This document shows positions 24,008-33,309 of a stretch of DNA of 64,000 nt, piece by piece (positions within the stretch are counted from its first letter, which is position 1; each line of letters opens with the position of its first letter). The DNA is taken from contig CALUIB010000010.1 in NCBI GenBank assembly GCA_944320595.1, forward strand, positions 43,172 to 107,171, given 5' to 3'. A model generated the notes under the pieces. That model did not search any database. It was not told the DNA's origin and was given only the letters and a program-made list of their open reading frames with translations. Source of the stretch: an uncultured Muribaculaceae bacterium. GTDB lineage: Bacteria; Bacteroidota; Bacteroidia; Bacteroidales; Muribaculaceae. The translations under genes were made by a program, and so were the position numbers.

Positions 24008-24493
24008 CTATTTCCACTTTTCGAGTCGGAAAACGACGGTTTCGCCTGCGGCATCGATCATTGAGAGTTGCAATTTGTCGCCGTTGGCTTGGTCAACATT
24101 TAGAATGTTTTCACCCATCGACATACGGGTTATTTCAAGAGGCTTGAAATGGTCTTCGGTAAAAAGGTTGCCGTTCTCGTCATATACGGGATTGCCCTCT
24201 TCATCGGTAACGTATGGGAATGTTATTATAATATGGTCTCCGCAGTCCTCGAAATTGGCAAACCGCTGGTCGTATGCCTCACCCCATTTTTGCATTTGTG
24301 CGAAAACCTTGCTTTGGAACGAGAAAAACAGGTTGCCGCTATAATTGTCGGCATTAGTGCCATTGATTGTGATTTCGGTTACTTTCCAATGGCCGAACCA
24401 TAAGCCGATGTTCCCGTTGTTTTGAGTGCAAGCCGATAGCATGACGGTCATAAACAAGATAAAAGCAGCTATGTAGTTGTTTAATTTTAGCAT
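24008..24493 (-). CDS. Lipocalin-like lipoprotein (DUF4847 type)
   Basis: The 161-aa protein has a lipoprotein signal (VMLSAC, Cys near 22), then GLWFGHWKVTEITING, a pattern of beta strands, and ends FRLEKW. The WxVxxIxxNG opening and strand order resemble the small lipocalin-like lipoproteins of Bacteroidales (DUF4847). The ligand is unknown. It is the last gene of the acyltransferase-Wzi run (15-nt gap). Confidence 0.7.
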   Translation of the reverse strand: MLKLNNYIAAFILFMTVMLSACTQNNGNIGLWFGHWKVTEITINGTNADNYSGNLFFSFQSKVFAQMQKWGEAYDQRFANFEDCGDHIIITFPYVTDEEGNPVYDENGNLFTEDHFKPLEITRMSMGENILNVDQANGDKLQLSMIDAAGETVVFRLEKWK

Positions 24494-24508
24494 GGGTGTG
24501 AGTGCTTT

Positions 24509-26041
24509 TTACAAATTGAATAATCCATTATAACTTACGCTGACGAGTCCTCCAAAGTTGTCACCGAGTAAGTTGCCTTTGTCGAGGGCGATTTGGGCTT
24601 TTATTGAAAGTCCTGGTATCCCTGCTGGTTCATAATTGCCTTCAAGCATCATCGACAGGCTTTCGGTAGGATTGATTGAGGGTGACAACGATGTTCCCCA
24701 CGACTTGCGGTATGATGCCATTAGGCGGTAACCTATCTGGCTTGTGACATTACCCGTGATGCCCACATGGAAACCTTGGATGCTGTTGTCGAAGAAACGC
24801 AGCGAACCACTTGTGTTGTAGATAGGCGATTTTACGAATGGAGAGCCGATGGCCTGCCCGAACAATTGATACCCGTTATAAGCTACGTTGTTATAATAAT
24901 CGTCACCGCCGGTTGCCTCGCTAGGAATAAGGTAGCCATACTGGAAGTCGGCTGGGTCCCAGTGTAGAGGTCCGCTTTGGTTGGTGAGGTCGATATATTC
25001 GATTACGGCACCGCTCACTATGCTTTCAGGGTTGGCGTTGCGGAACTCAATTCCGTACATTCCGTCCCATCCGTTCAGCTTGCCTATGCCTGAACCGTCT
25101 TCCCATGGCGATTGGTAATAAACTCTCAATTCATGCCCGTTGCGGAACTTGTAGCGTCCCATCACATCCCATGTTCCAAGGTGGTTGCCTTCGTAGTATG
25201 TAGTGTTGCCAGCCATTGGTATCAAGGCTTTGAAAAATGAACCAAGTGACGGTGTCATGTCGGTGCGAAGTTCCACTATTTCTTCACCGTCGGAAGAATA
25301 TATACGGTGAATGCCTCCAAACTGGCAGGTGGTCTGCATGCCTATGAGGAACGAGAATGGTTTGTCTGGGTTGGTGCGAAAATGAAGGTATTTATAACTA
25401 TACCAAATTTTTCCAGTTGTTATTGATGAGCCGCCGTGGTGGAAATGGTTAATGCGCCAATCTTCGTCGGTGCTTATGCCATAGCTTAGTTCGCCGCGTA
25501 TTTGTACCCAGCCTTGGGTGAGGGGAATGTCCTGGAAGTCGATGAAACCGGCACGAATGGCAGGGATTGGGCGAGCATTGGCCGAGTATGTCATGTCGCC
25601 GCTGCTCAGTGCGTCGTTGAGGAATACCGAGCCTCGCTCTTTCAGCCCTGCCGACAAGAACAAACTGCGGTATTTTACCTCGGCATATAGCTGTTGCAAC
25701 CACACTGGTGCCGGGCCCTGGTTATTGGGAACCCATGTAGAGGTTGACTTGTCGTAACGACGGTATGCGGTGCGTGAAGTATATCCTCCTACGACATCTG
25801 CCCCGAAACCGTAGCTGAAACGCTTGTGGCTGTCCATCTCCTTACTGGCAGATGCACGCAACAAGGTAGAGTAGGGCTGAGTGAGTGTGCCATGCACATT
25901 CGACATCATGTAGTATGGCGCAAAATCGCCGCTGCCAGCATTTGCCGTTAGCGAAACTTGGTAATTTATAGGTAATTCGCCATATACAGCTAAGCAGCAG
26001 CTTATGGCAATTGCGCAAGTCAGTGCTTTTATTTTATTCAT
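24509..26041 (-). CDS. Wzi-like outer-membrane capsule assembly protein
   Basis: The 510-aa protein has a signal peptide (cut after AVYG) and long runs of alternating beta strands typical of an 18-strand Wzi barrel. The conserved blocks are FAPYYMMSNVHGT, GLKERGSVFLNDALSSG, WVQIRGELSYG and YGIEFRNANPES. The Wzi family anchors capsule to the outer membrane in E. coli; in Bacteroidota the family is broad and often unlinked to capsule loci. Its ATG overlaps the GNAT gene stop by 4 nt, so it is coupled to lipid genes. Confidence 0.85.
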   Translation of the reverse strand: MNKIKALTCAIAISCCLAVYGELPINYQVSLTANAGSGDFAPYYMMSNVHGTLTQPYSTLLRASASKEMDSHKRFSYGFGADVVGGYTSRTAYRRYDKSTSTWVPNNQGPAPVWLQQLYAEVKYRSLFLSAGLKERGSVFLNDALSSGDMTYSANARPIPAIRAGFIDFQDIPLTQGWVQIRGELSYGISTDEDWRINHFHHGGSSITTGKIWYSYKYLHFRTNPDKPFSFLIGMQTTCQFGGIHRIYSSDGEEIVELRTDMTPSLGSFFKALIPMAGNTTYYEGNHLGTWDVMGRYKFRNGHELRVYYQSPWEDGSGIGKLNGWDGMYGIEFRNANPESIVSGAVIEYIDLTNQSGPLHWDPADFQYGYLIPSEATGGDDYYNNVAYNGYQLFGQAIGSPFVKSPIYNTSGSLRFFDNSIQGFHVGITGNVTSQIGYRLMASYRKSWGTSLSPSINPTESLSMMLEGNYEPAGIPGLSIKAQIALDKGNLLGDNFGGLVSVSYNGLFNL

Positions 26042-26997
26042 TTATTGAAATTTTGTGTGTAAGATGCTGCTTCACGGCTGTCAAATGTGTTGATGTGTCG
26101 GCTTTTCTTTTCTTCGGTAATTTCGGCTATCGAGAAGAATATGCCGCTTTCTTCCACTTCGCCGAATTCATGGTTTATGGCAGTGCCAAACATCCGCATA
26201 GTAGGCGACAAGCTTATGTAGGCGTTTACCAGTGGTGGAATATTGTATCCATGTTCGCGCACATATTTGTTTACCCTGCAATAGTCGCTTTTGAAGTCTC
26301 CGCCTATCACTACCTGTTTCATCTCGTCGATGTTGAAATGAGTTTCAAGAGGCACAATTGGCCACACGAGCCGGTCGGGGTCGGGGAAATAGGTGTGCAG
26401 GAAATATAGCAGCATATCGCGGCATTGCCGTGAATAATTTGGGTACATGGTTACTTTCCCGAACAAGTATTTGGTGCTTGGGTGTAACACCGTCAAAGCT
26501 CCAAGCCCATCCCACAAGTTGTCGAGTGAATATATGGCACGGTTGCCGGCTTTTGTCGATTGATATTTAAGTGCCACAAATGACCGTCCAAGCTCCATGG
26601 TTATTGGCAAGTATTCACGTATGAACTTTTCAGAGAAACTGAACATGTGCGATGTGGCGATGTGCGGCACATTCCCTTCCACTTCGATGTCTTCACCAAA
26701 TATAAAGCGGTATCCGCCAACAATCTCCTGCTCCTCGGGATTCCATACTATAAGTTGTCGGCACGGGCGTGGCATTGTGTCGAACTCGTCGATGTCGCAC
26801 GCCAGCCCGGTGCCTCCGCCAGCCGAGCGGAAAGCCCATTCGCGCAGCCGCCCTATTTCTTTCATCACATTGGGTGAGGTGTGAGCATCGGTCACGTATA
26901 TTTCGTTTTTGCCCTTGTTGGTGTGCCGTAGAAACTTGTCTTTTGTGAGTTCTGCTATCAGCAGTTTTTTGTCAACAGGTTCTATGATTTGTTCCAT
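26038..26997 (-). CDS. glsB: N-acyltransferase, GlsB-like (glycine lipid synthesis)
   Basis: The 319-aa protein is a GNAT-type acyl-ACP-dependent N-acyltransferase of the OlsB/GlsB group: EIYVTDAHTSPNVMKEIGRLREWAFR, then CRQLIVWNPEEQEIVGGYRFIFG, then MELGRSFVAL. In Bacteroides thetaiotaomicron GlsB N-acylates glycine with a 3-hydroxy fatty acid, the first step to glycine and flavolipin-type lipids. The assignment rests on similarity plus its neighbour, the O-acyltransferase gene 2 nt upstream. It overlaps the Wzi-like gene downstream. Confidence 0.82.
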   Translation of the reverse strand: MEQIIEPVDKKLLIAELTKDKFLRHTNKGKNEIYVTDAHTSPNVMKEIGRLREWAFRSAGGGTGLACDIDEFDTMPRPCRQLIVWNPEEQEIVGGYRFIFGEDIEVEGNVPHIATSHMFSFSEKFIREYLPITMELGRSFVALKYQSTKAGNRAIYSLDNLWDGLGALTVLHPSTKYLFGKVTMYPNYSRQCRDMLLYFLHTYFPDPDRLVWPIVPLETHFNIDEMKQVVIGGDFKSDYCRVNKYVREHGYNIPPLVNAYISLSPTMRMFGTAINHEFGEVEESGIFFSIAEITEEKKSRHINTFDSREAASYTQNFNK

Positions 26998-26999
26998 TT

Positions 27000-27839
27000 C
27001 TATGATTTGTTTGTTTTTAGGCTATATACCACCTTTTTTATTTCTTGTGCAATTTCGATAGGTGATTGCCCGTTGCAGGTTAGTGTTTCCCATTTAATGG
27101 GTTTTCCGATGTATATGGTGAATTTCTTTCCGCGGTTTTTGAATACTTCTCCTGGAAGCAATATCATTTCTACATTAAATTTTATTCCCAAGCGTTCGCG
27201 TAAATGGGCCATCCGGTAGAAAAAGTTGGAATTAAGGCCGTCGAAGTATATTGGTACAATATCACGTTGATATTCAATGCTTTTGTGAATGAAACCTTTT
27301 GTCCACTTTAAGTCACACACGTTACCGCCAGGTTGCTTACGTGAACATAGTCCAGCCGGGAATGTGGCTATTTGTTCAGCTCCTGCCATTGCCTCGTTTA
27401 TTTCACGCGCCACTTCGCGCGATTGCTTTCCCACTTTATTTGCAGGAAGGAAAATCTTACGGAATGGGGTGACTTGCATTAGCATATCATTGACAATAAA
27501 TTTTAGACGGCGGTTGTAATGATGCCCTAACAGGGCGATGAGAGAGATGCCGTCAAGGCCGCCGAGTGGGTGGTTGGATGCAAAAATATATCGCCCACTG
27601 CCATCGGGAGGAAGGTTGTCTTTGCCGATTATTTTGGTTGTTATTTCCAAGTCTTTTAAAATTGCGTCGGCAAAGTCGATGTCTTTTTTGTCTCCGTTTT
27701 TCAGGAGCAGTGCATTAAGCTCGTCTTGGTGTATGATACGTTCAAGCCATTTTACCACGAAACGCGGTATGTAACGGTACTTGCTCGGCATCTTTGCTTT
27801 CAGAACTTCCGACACGTCTATTTTTAATGCTTCTCTCAT
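27000..27839 (-). CDS. glsA: O-acyltransferase, GlsA-like (glycine lipid synthesis)
   Basis: The 279-aa protein has the PlsC-type acyltransferase motifs: NHPLGGLDG (NHx4D, near 88-96), FPAGLCSRKQPG (the FPEG box with Ala for Glu), KWTKGF and DIVPIYFDG. GlsA adds a second fatty acid to N-acyl glycine; the assignment is by motif and by the GNAT partner next to it. The ATG at 27839 is used because a -7 box at 27874-27881 lies downstream of the other candidate at 27887. It heads a four-gene run with glsB, the Wzi-like protein and a lipoprotein. Confidence 0.82.
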   Translation of the reverse strand: MREALKIDVSEVLKAKMPSKYRYIPRFVVKWLERIIHQDELNALLLKNGDKKDIDFADAILKDLEITTKIIGKDNLPPDGSGRYIFASNHPLGGLDGISLIALLGHHYNRRLKFIVNDMLMQVTPFRKIFLPANKVGKQSREVAREINEAMAGAEQIATFPAGLCSRKQPGGNVCDLKWTKGFIHKSIEYQRDIVPIYFDGLNSNFFYRMAHLRERLGIKFNVEMILLPGEVFKNRGKKFTIYIGKPIKWETLTCNGQSPIEIAQEIKKVVYSLKTNKS

Positions 27840-27873
27840 TGTCCTATTTTTCGCGCCACTTGGAAAACAAGTG

Positions 27874-27905
27874 CAAATATAGTGCAATAGCCTTTCTCTA
27901 TGAAA
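27874..27905 (-). promoter_or_regulatory. Promoter for the glsA-glsB-wzi run
   Basis: On the minus strand TATATTTG (27874-27881) lies 20 bp from TTTC (27902-27905), one mismatch from TTTG. The transcript would start near 27867, which excludes the ATG at 27887. Confidence 0.65.
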
Positions 27906-27976
27906 TAATCAACTCAATTTTTGGAGGGTATTTTGTATGCATTGCGAGTATGGATAGTGCAATTTGTCATTCATTT

Positions 27977-29629
27977 CTAATGTTGGTACAAGTATCGCTT
28001 GATAGAACGCTTGGGCGTTTTTTCAAATTCTTCGTGCAATACTTTTACATTTTCGATTTGGGAATACCCCGGGAGGTCTTTGTTTAGGCTGGTGATGTTT
28101 TCTTTCATCAAGTTGGCAAGGTCATCGAACGTCATTCCTTGTTTTGACCCATTTTCGAAATCGGGGTAAATCAAGGCCACGAGGCGGTTATTCTCTTCCA
28201 CTATAAGAGATTCGCTCACGTAAGGCATATTGTTAAGTTGCTGCTCTATCTCTTCGGGATATATGTTTTGCCCCGACGGGCCGAGAATCATGTTCTTGCT
28301 GCGTCCGCGGATGTAGATGTATCCGTCATCGTCGATGGTACACAAGTCTCCTGTGTGCAGCCATCCATCATCGGTGAGGGCAGCTTTCGTGGCTTGTGGG
28401 TTTTTGTAATATCCAAGCATATTGTTATCGCCCTTAACAAGCAGTTCTCCTGCAACTTGCGACGGATTGGGTGAATCTATTTTGGCCACCATGCGGTCAA
28501 CGATTTTGCCGCATGACCCCGGCCTGTTATCCTGATGTGGTGCGTATGAAATGAGTGGAGCACATTCGGTCATCCCATATCCCACTGTAAATGGGAAATT
28601 AATCTTGCGCAGGAATGCCTCTACGTCTTTATTCAATGCGGCACCGCCTATTATGAATTCTTGCAGTTGGCCGCCGAATGTCTCTTGCAGTTTTTCTTTT
28701 ATTTTTGCCAGTAATCGCTCGTCGAGTCCAGGTACTTTCATCATTATTCTCATTAGGGGCTTTTCGAGCAACGGGAACACTTTTGTCTTTATGATTTTTT
28801 CCAAGATGAGAGGAACACTGACAATTAACTTTGGATGGACTGTGGCGAAAGCGTCCATGATAACTTTTGGTGACGGCAATTTGGTGAGGAAGTATATGTG
28901 GCATCCTTTCACAAGTGGGTGTATCATTTCGATTACTAAACCATACATGTGTGCCAATGGCAGCATACATACCATTCCGTCACCTTTTTTTAAGAACGTG
29001 AGGTGCTCAATTGCGTATGTGATATTTGAGGTTAGTGCCCGATATGGTATCATTACGCCTTTTGACAGCCCCGTAGAGCCCGATGTGTAGTTGATAAGAG
29101 CCAGGCTTTCGGGAGCGGCATCTTCGTAAACTACATCTTCGGGGGTGAAACGCTCGGGATATTTTTTGCCGAAAAGTTCATTCAGGTGCTTTCTTGCGTA
29201 ATTGAGTTTTTCGCTGCGAGAAAACATTAGTCCATAGTCGCTTATGTGTATTACTCCGAGCAGGTTGTCCATTGTGTCGGAGTTTAGGTTCTCCCAAATG
29301 GAATTGTCGGTATATAGCAGCCGTGCTTCGCTATGGTTTACGAGATGGTGTATGGTGTCGGGCTTGAAATCGTGGAGTATGGGTACAGGTACTGCGCCGT
29401 ATGTGAGAGAGGCAAGGAATGCAATAGACCATTGTGCCGAATTGCGTCCGCACAGTGCGATTTTGTCTCCTTTTTTAATACCAGCGGTTTCGTATGCAAT
29501 GTGCAGTTTTGCAATTTTACGGGCTATAGTGCGATATTGGAATGAGACACCGTTGAAATCGGTCAAAGCCAGTTCTTCCCAATTTTCGCGTATGGCCTGT
29601 TCTATGTATTTAATAATGGATTGTTCCAT
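27977..29629 (-). CDS. AMP-dependent acyl-CoA/acyl-ACP synthetase
   Basis: The enzyme activates a carboxylic acid, probably a long-chain fatty acid, with ATP to acyl-AMP and then a thioester. The 550-aa protein has the P-loop-like [14 protein letters not shown] (near 190), the core [12 protein letters not shown], the TGDL motif and the hinge [14 protein letters not shown], with the catalytic Lys near the end (TPKRSIKRY). The length is typical of FadD-like synthetases without a linker. It stands alone, but next to the acyltransferase run it may feed the same lipid pathway. Confidence 0.9.
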   Translation of the reverse strand: MEQSIIKYIEQAIRENWEELALTDFNGVSFQYRTIARKIAKLHIAYETAGIKKGDKIALCGRNSAQWSIAFLASLTYGAVPVPILHDFKPDTIHHLVNHSEARLLYTDNSIWENLNSDTMDNLLGVIHISDYGLMFSRSEKLNYARKHLNELFGKKYPERFTPEDVVYEDAAPESLALINYTSGSTGLSKGVMIPYRALTSNITYAIEHLTFLKKGDGMVCMLPLAHMYGLVIEMIHPLVKGCHIYFLTKLPSPKVIMDAFATVHPKLIVSVPLILEKIIKTKVFPLLEKPLMRIMMKVPGLDERLLAKIKEKLQETFGGQLQEFIIGGAALNKDVEAFLRKINFPFTVGYGMTECAPLISYAPHQDNRPGSCGKIVDRMVAKIDSPNPSQVAGELLVKGDNNMLGYYKNPQATKAALTDDGWLHTGDLCTIDDDGYIYIRGRSKNMILGPSGQNIYPEEIEQQLNNMPYVSESLIVEENNRLVALIYPDFENGSKQGMTFDDLANLMKENITSLNKDLPGYSQIENVKVLHEEFEKTPKRSIKRYLYQH

Positions 29630-29672
29630 AAATTTCTGCTTATTTTCATTATTATGAAGGTAAAATTATAAA

Positions 29673-29680
29673 TATTTTTG
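29673..29680 (+). promoter_or_regulatory. -7 box ahead of the decayed sigma gene
   Basis: TATTTTTG matches TAnnTTTG on the plus strand; the -33 element is poor. It lies 17 nt before an ATG (29690) that is in frame with the sigma-type ORF further on. Confidence 0.4.
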
Positions 29681-29689
29681 CAAAGTGCA

Positions 29690-29908
29690 ATGACTTTATG
29701 GAATAAAACGCCATGGAGAGAAATAAGCATAATTTAACTATTGCCTGCGCAGTCATTTGAACAGCGGCGTATCTATATAATATGTGTAAAAAGAAATAAG
29801 GAAGGAAAATTGAAAAATCCAAATAAATTCGGACAATGGCTTACGACGATTGTGACGAATATAACATTTAAATATCTGAAACAGTGCAATAAAGTTTAAA
29901 TTATAAGT
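29690..29908 (+). pseudogene. Decayed 5' part of an ECF-type sigma factor
   Basis: The frame of the following ORF can be read upstream from the ATG at 29690 but is broken by TAA at 29735-29737 and again at 29897-29899. Between the stops it encodes KNPNKFGQWLTTIVTNITF, then KYLKQCNKV, which looks like the end of sigma region 2 (WLxxIxxNxxxKYLK). Most of region 2 is missing for lack of space (only about 70 codons). This is consistent with a sigma factor that lost its core-binding half. Confidence 0.5.
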
Positions 29909-31267
29909 TTGTCTGAAACTTCTGACGAAGAATTGAACATCGCAGAGAAAAACCAAGATTCTTTCGATGAGGATATTGTGCCGATGGATAAATTGATATT
30001 GGCGATGGACGAGTTGCCAGATGGCTATCGTAGAATCTTTAAATTGTCGGTAATTAAGGGGCTTTCGCATAAAGAAATTGCCAACCTAATGGGAATAGAG
30101 CCACATAGTTCGTCTTCGCAATTGTCAAGGGCTAAGATGATGTTGCGTAAATTGCTATCGGGTTATATGGCATTAATGCTTTTGGTTTTCGTAATATCTG
30201 TTGCTATATATAGGTATATTATAAGCAAGCCATCTCAAGAAAGGGTTAAAGGTGATATTGCTGTAAAAGAGGCAGAGCATAACGATTGTGTGCCGATTGT
30301 TAGAAATAAAATGATTAGTGAAAAGGAATTGGGTGAAATTGAAAATAAAACAGGGAAAAATGAAACGATGCGACCTGCATTTACATATTTCGATGTAGCT
30401 GAAATTATAGAAAACAGTGCGGCGTGTATTGACGAGCCATACTATTACAGTGATGAAGAATCTGATACAACTGAATTGCTAGAGCCAATGCTGGATATTC
30501 GGGATATTGTCGAATATAAACCAAAGAAACGTAAATGGAAGATGTTGCTTGCTGGTTCATTGGGGCCTGCATTGGCTCAGAATGCGTATAAACTTATTGT
30601 GGGTAATGACGGAGGTGGTGGCGGCCCGGTTGAACCCACTACCATAAGTACATGGGAGGAGTATTATGATTATTTGTTGTCAAGAAGTCACGATGATATG
30701 CCGGTCGATTCTGTGGCACTGTTAAATATAGCCAAGAACAACAGCGGTGACATAGTAGAGAAAGAAAAACATGAAAAAGCTATAACACTTGGCTTGTCGT
30801 TGACCAAGGAGTTAAACGAAAAATGGAGTGTTGAAACAGGAGCGCAATATACATTGCTGCGTTCTACATTTACAATGGGCAGTGGAATGAATTACGTGCA
30901 AAAGTCGCAAAGGCTGCATTATATAGGGATACCGCTGAAAGTATCTTGCCGCATTGCAGATTATCGCAAACTGTCGGCTTACGGCTCGGTCGGTGTGGTG
31001 ATGAATATTCCTGTAAAGGGCAAAGTGACGCAGAATCTTGTGACAGATACTATGACAATGAAACTTGATAGTCGGCAAGTATCACCTCCTCTGCAGTGGT
31101 CGGTGAATGCAAGCCTTGGTGTGCAATATGAATTAACCCGTAATATGAGCATATATCTTGAACCGACACTGAATTACCATATACCGACTGGCAGCAATAT
31201 TCATTCAACTTGGACAGAACGTCCGTTCACGTTCACTATGCCTGTTGGCATAAGGTTTACATGGTAG
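29909..31267 (+). CDS. Sigma region 4 / transmembrane / outer-membrane beta-barrel fusion
   Basis: The ORF codes for about 452 aa in one frame. Residues about 27-83 are sigma-70 region 4, with the helix-turn-helix GLSHKEIANLMGIE and RAKMMLRKLL. A membrane helix follows at about 86-105 (MALMLLVFVISVAIYRYII). Then come an acidic linker (110-205), a basic and hydrophobic stretch (KKRKWKMLLAGSLGPALAQ), a Gly-rich turn and a C-terminal beta-barrel (about 265-452) with alternating strands ending in PVGIRFTW, an outer-membrane type last strand. The start is uncertain: TTG at 29909 or ATG at 29984. Sigma region 2 is absent and its remnant upstream has two stops. Either a degenerate fusion, or a membrane-tethered regulator. 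Confidence 0.7.
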   Translation: MSETSDEELNIAEKNQDSFDEDIVPMDKLILAMDELPDGYRRIFKLSVIKGLSHKEIANLMGIEPHSSSSQLSRAKMMLRKLLSGYMALMLLVFVISVAIYRYIISKPSQERVKGDIAVKEAEHNDCVPIVRNKMISEKELGEIENKTGKNETMRPAFTYFDVAEIIENSAACIDEPYYYSDEESDTTELLEPMLDIRDIVEYKPKKRKWKMLLAGSLGPALAQNAYKLIVGNDGGGGGPVEPTTISTWEEYYDYLLSRSHDDMPVDSVALLNIAKNNSGDIVEKEKHEKAITLGLSLTKELNEKWSVETGAQYTLLRSTFTMGSGMNYVQKSQRLHYIGIPLKVSCRIADYRKLSAYGSVGVVMNIPVKGKVTQNLVTDTMTMKLDSRQVSPPLQWSVNASLGVQYELTRNMSIYLEPTLNYHIPTGSNIHSTWTERPFTFTMPVGIRFTW

Positions 31268-31337
31268 CCAAGTTGCCGTGCAGTCTTTGTGCCTTAGATG
31301 TATCTATATCAATAGAAACATCAATAGGTGATAAGGA

Positions 31338-32192
31338 ATGTACAGTTTTAAGGATTACGTTAGCAACGGAATGGTGTATGTAGGCAATATGTTTCGACCG
31401 CAGCATAAAATGCTGAGCCAGTTGATGATATATGCTACAACGTGTTGCCAGTCGAGGTGCAAGCATTGTCATATATGGAAAAAAGAAATGGAAATGCTGT
31501 CGCTTGAAGATATTATGAAGATAATGATGAGCAAATGTGTTACAAAAAATACGACCGTTGGGCTTGAAGGAGGAGAGTTTGTGCTGCATCCACAGGCTGA
31601 TGAAATCATGGGATGGTTTGCCGCGAATCACCAGAATTATACTCTACTATCCAATTGCCTTGCATACAATAAAGTAATAGGCTTGACAAAAAGATATAAG
31701 CCGTCGCATTTGTATGTCTCACTTGACGGTAATAAGGAGACGTATAAGCAAATGCGCGGGATAGATGGCTATGACAGTGTGATTAAGGTTGTCGAGGCTG
31801 TTAAAGGCACTGTGCCTGTTTCTCTTATGTTTTGCCTTTCGCCATGGAATAGTTTCGCTGATATGGAATATGTGGTAAATATGGCCAAGCACTTTGGTGT
31901 GGATGTTCGCATAGGTATATATGGGTCGATGTCATTTTTCGATACAAATGTTGATATGATAGATGCTGGTGCAGGTGATTGGCATGGCAATATTCCCGAA
32001 AGCGTAAAAGCTACAGACGAAAATTACGATTTCATTGCACTCTATGGCGAATGGATACACAGGCGTTTGTTCAGAAATCTCGAAAGGATACTGTCTAAAA
32101 AAATAGTAGAATTCTTTTATGGCAAATATCAATGGTCGGGTATGCATGATGAAACGTATAAGCACTATTTTTCAAGGATAAAAAAGTTGTGA
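31338..32192 (+). CDS. Radical SAM protein without SPASM domain
   Basis: The 284-aa protein binds a 4Fe-4S cluster through CxxxCxxC (CQSRCKHC, near 37-44) and belongs to the radical SAM superfamily. The barrel strands include TTVGLEGGEFVLHP, YTLLSNCLA, HLYVSLDGNKETYKQMRG and VSLMFCLSPWNSF. After the barrel the protein ends quickly with FFYGKYQWSGMHDETYKHYF. I see no Cys cluster of a SPASM or twitch domain, which relatives often have between the barrel and this type of tail; a deletion is possible. The Gfo/Idh gene begins 1 nt after the stop. The substrate is unknown. Confidence 0.8.
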   Translation: MYSFKDYVSNGMVYVGNMFRPQHKMLSQLMIYATTCCQSRCKHCHIWKKEMEMLSLEDIMKIMMSKCVTKNTTVGLEGGEFVLHPQADEIMGWFAANHQNYTLLSNCLAYNKVIGLTKRYKPSHLYVSLDGNKETYKQMRGIDGYDSVIKVVEAVKGTVPVSLMFCLSPWNSFADMEYVVNMAKHFGVDVRIGIYGSMSFFDTNVDMIDAGAGDWHGNIPESVKATDENYDFIALYGEWIHRRLFRNLERILSKKIVEFFYGKYQWSGMHDETYKHYFSRIKKL

Positions 32193-32193
32193 T

Positions 32194-33249
32194 ATGAATA
32201 ACATAGAAAGACTGATAAGCATATATAAGAGATTGCACAATAAAACCTTATTGCAAGGTGATTATAAGATGAAATATGCTTTTGTGGGTATTGGCAGCCA
32301 CAGTGTGAATAACCTTTATCCTGTGCTTGATTACCTCCACGTACCATTGAAGTATATATGTTGTAAATCTACCAGCAAGGTGGAATTGATAAGGAAAAGA
32401 GTCGGCGTAACTGCTACCGTTACCCTTGATGATATTATTGATGACGATGAAGTGGGTGGCGTTTTTGTATCGGTGTCGCCCGATGCCCATTATGATATAG
32501 CTAAGAAAGTTTTGGAAAGTGGAAAATCTCTTTTTATAGAGAAACCGCCTTGCAGGTCGGTAGAGGAGCTCAGGTCGCTTGCAGAGATTGCCGAAAAGAG
32601 TAACGTGAGAACGGTGCTGGTTGGTGTGCAGAAACGATATGCTCCCGTTACTTGCATCATTTCTCGAAAATTAGTGAAATTGGGGTGCGTAAGTTATAAT
32701 ATGCGCTACCAAACTGGACTTTATCCTGAAGGTGACCCATTGCTTGACCTTTTTATTCACCCGCTTGATTATGTGTGTTTTCTTTTCGGACGAGCAGAGA
32801 TATATGCTGTGGATTGTGTGCGGCATGGAGGGAGTGGAATGACGTTGTTACTTATATTGAAGCATCGGAATGCAAGAGGAGTCCTTGAACTGTCAACCTA
32901 TTATACATGGAGGAGTGCCAAAGAGGAACTTACAGTGAATGCAAAGGATGGAATTTATGAGCTTGAGCAAATGGAATCTTTAAAGTTTACGCCCAAACCG
33001 GGAGCTGTGTTTGGGATACCCATGGAGAAAGTGTGCCGCAACTATCGACCAATTACGGTTGATTTGTTTGGTAGAAATAATTTTGTGCCAATACTGGCTA
33101 ATAATCAGATTTATACGCAAGGTTATTTTAATGAAATAAAAACATTTGTTGACCTTGTTGAAGGTAAGAATTTTAAGGGATGTAATTCATCGTTTCGGTC
33201 GTTGGACGCTACATTTGAATTGATTGACGGGTTGAGGAAAGTGATATAA
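32194..33249 (+). CDS. Gfo/Idh/MocA-family oxidoreductase
   Basis: The 351-aa protein has a Rossmann fold (MKYAFVGIGSHSVNNLYP, with GxGxxx near 33) and the family signature EKPP near 116. The C-terminal half matches the GFO_IDH_MocA alpha/beta domain. Such enzymes oxidise or reduce sugars and sugar derivatives with NAD(P). An extra 25 residues before the fold (MNNIERLISIYKRLHNKTLL) are unusual; translation from the ATG at 32269 would remove them. It is coupled to the radical SAM gene (1-nt gap), suggesting one pathway that edits a sugar or cofactor. Confidence 0.85.
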   Translation: MNNIERLISIYKRLHNKTLLQGDYKMKYAFVGIGSHSVNNLYPVLDYLHVPLKYICCKSTSKVELIRKRVGVTATVTLDDIIDDDEVGGVFVSVSPDAHYDIAKKVLESGKSLFIEKPPCRSVEELRSLAEIAEKSNVRTVLVGVQKRYAPVTCIISRKLVKLGCVSYNMRYQTGLYPEGDPLLDLFIHPLDYVCFLFGRAEIYAVDCVRHGGSGMTLLLILKHRNARGVLELSTYYTWRSAKEELTVNAKDGIYELEQMESLKFTPKPGAVFGIPMEKVCRNYRPITVDLFGRNNFVPILANNQIYTQGYFNEIKTFVDLVEGKNFKGCNSSFRSLDATFELIDGLRKVI

Positions 33250-33261
33250 TTTGTAATAACA

Positions 33262-33296
33262 AAAAAAATTGCAGATTATTAATCTGCAATTTTTTT
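33262..33296. terminator. Bidirectional terminator between the Gfo/Idh gene and asnS
   Basis: A 17-nt arm (33262-33278) is perfectly repeated inverted at 33280-33296, including seven A and seven T at the ends. It serves both convergent genes. Confidence 0.9.
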
Positions 33297-33309
33297 GTTG
33301 ATTATTGGG

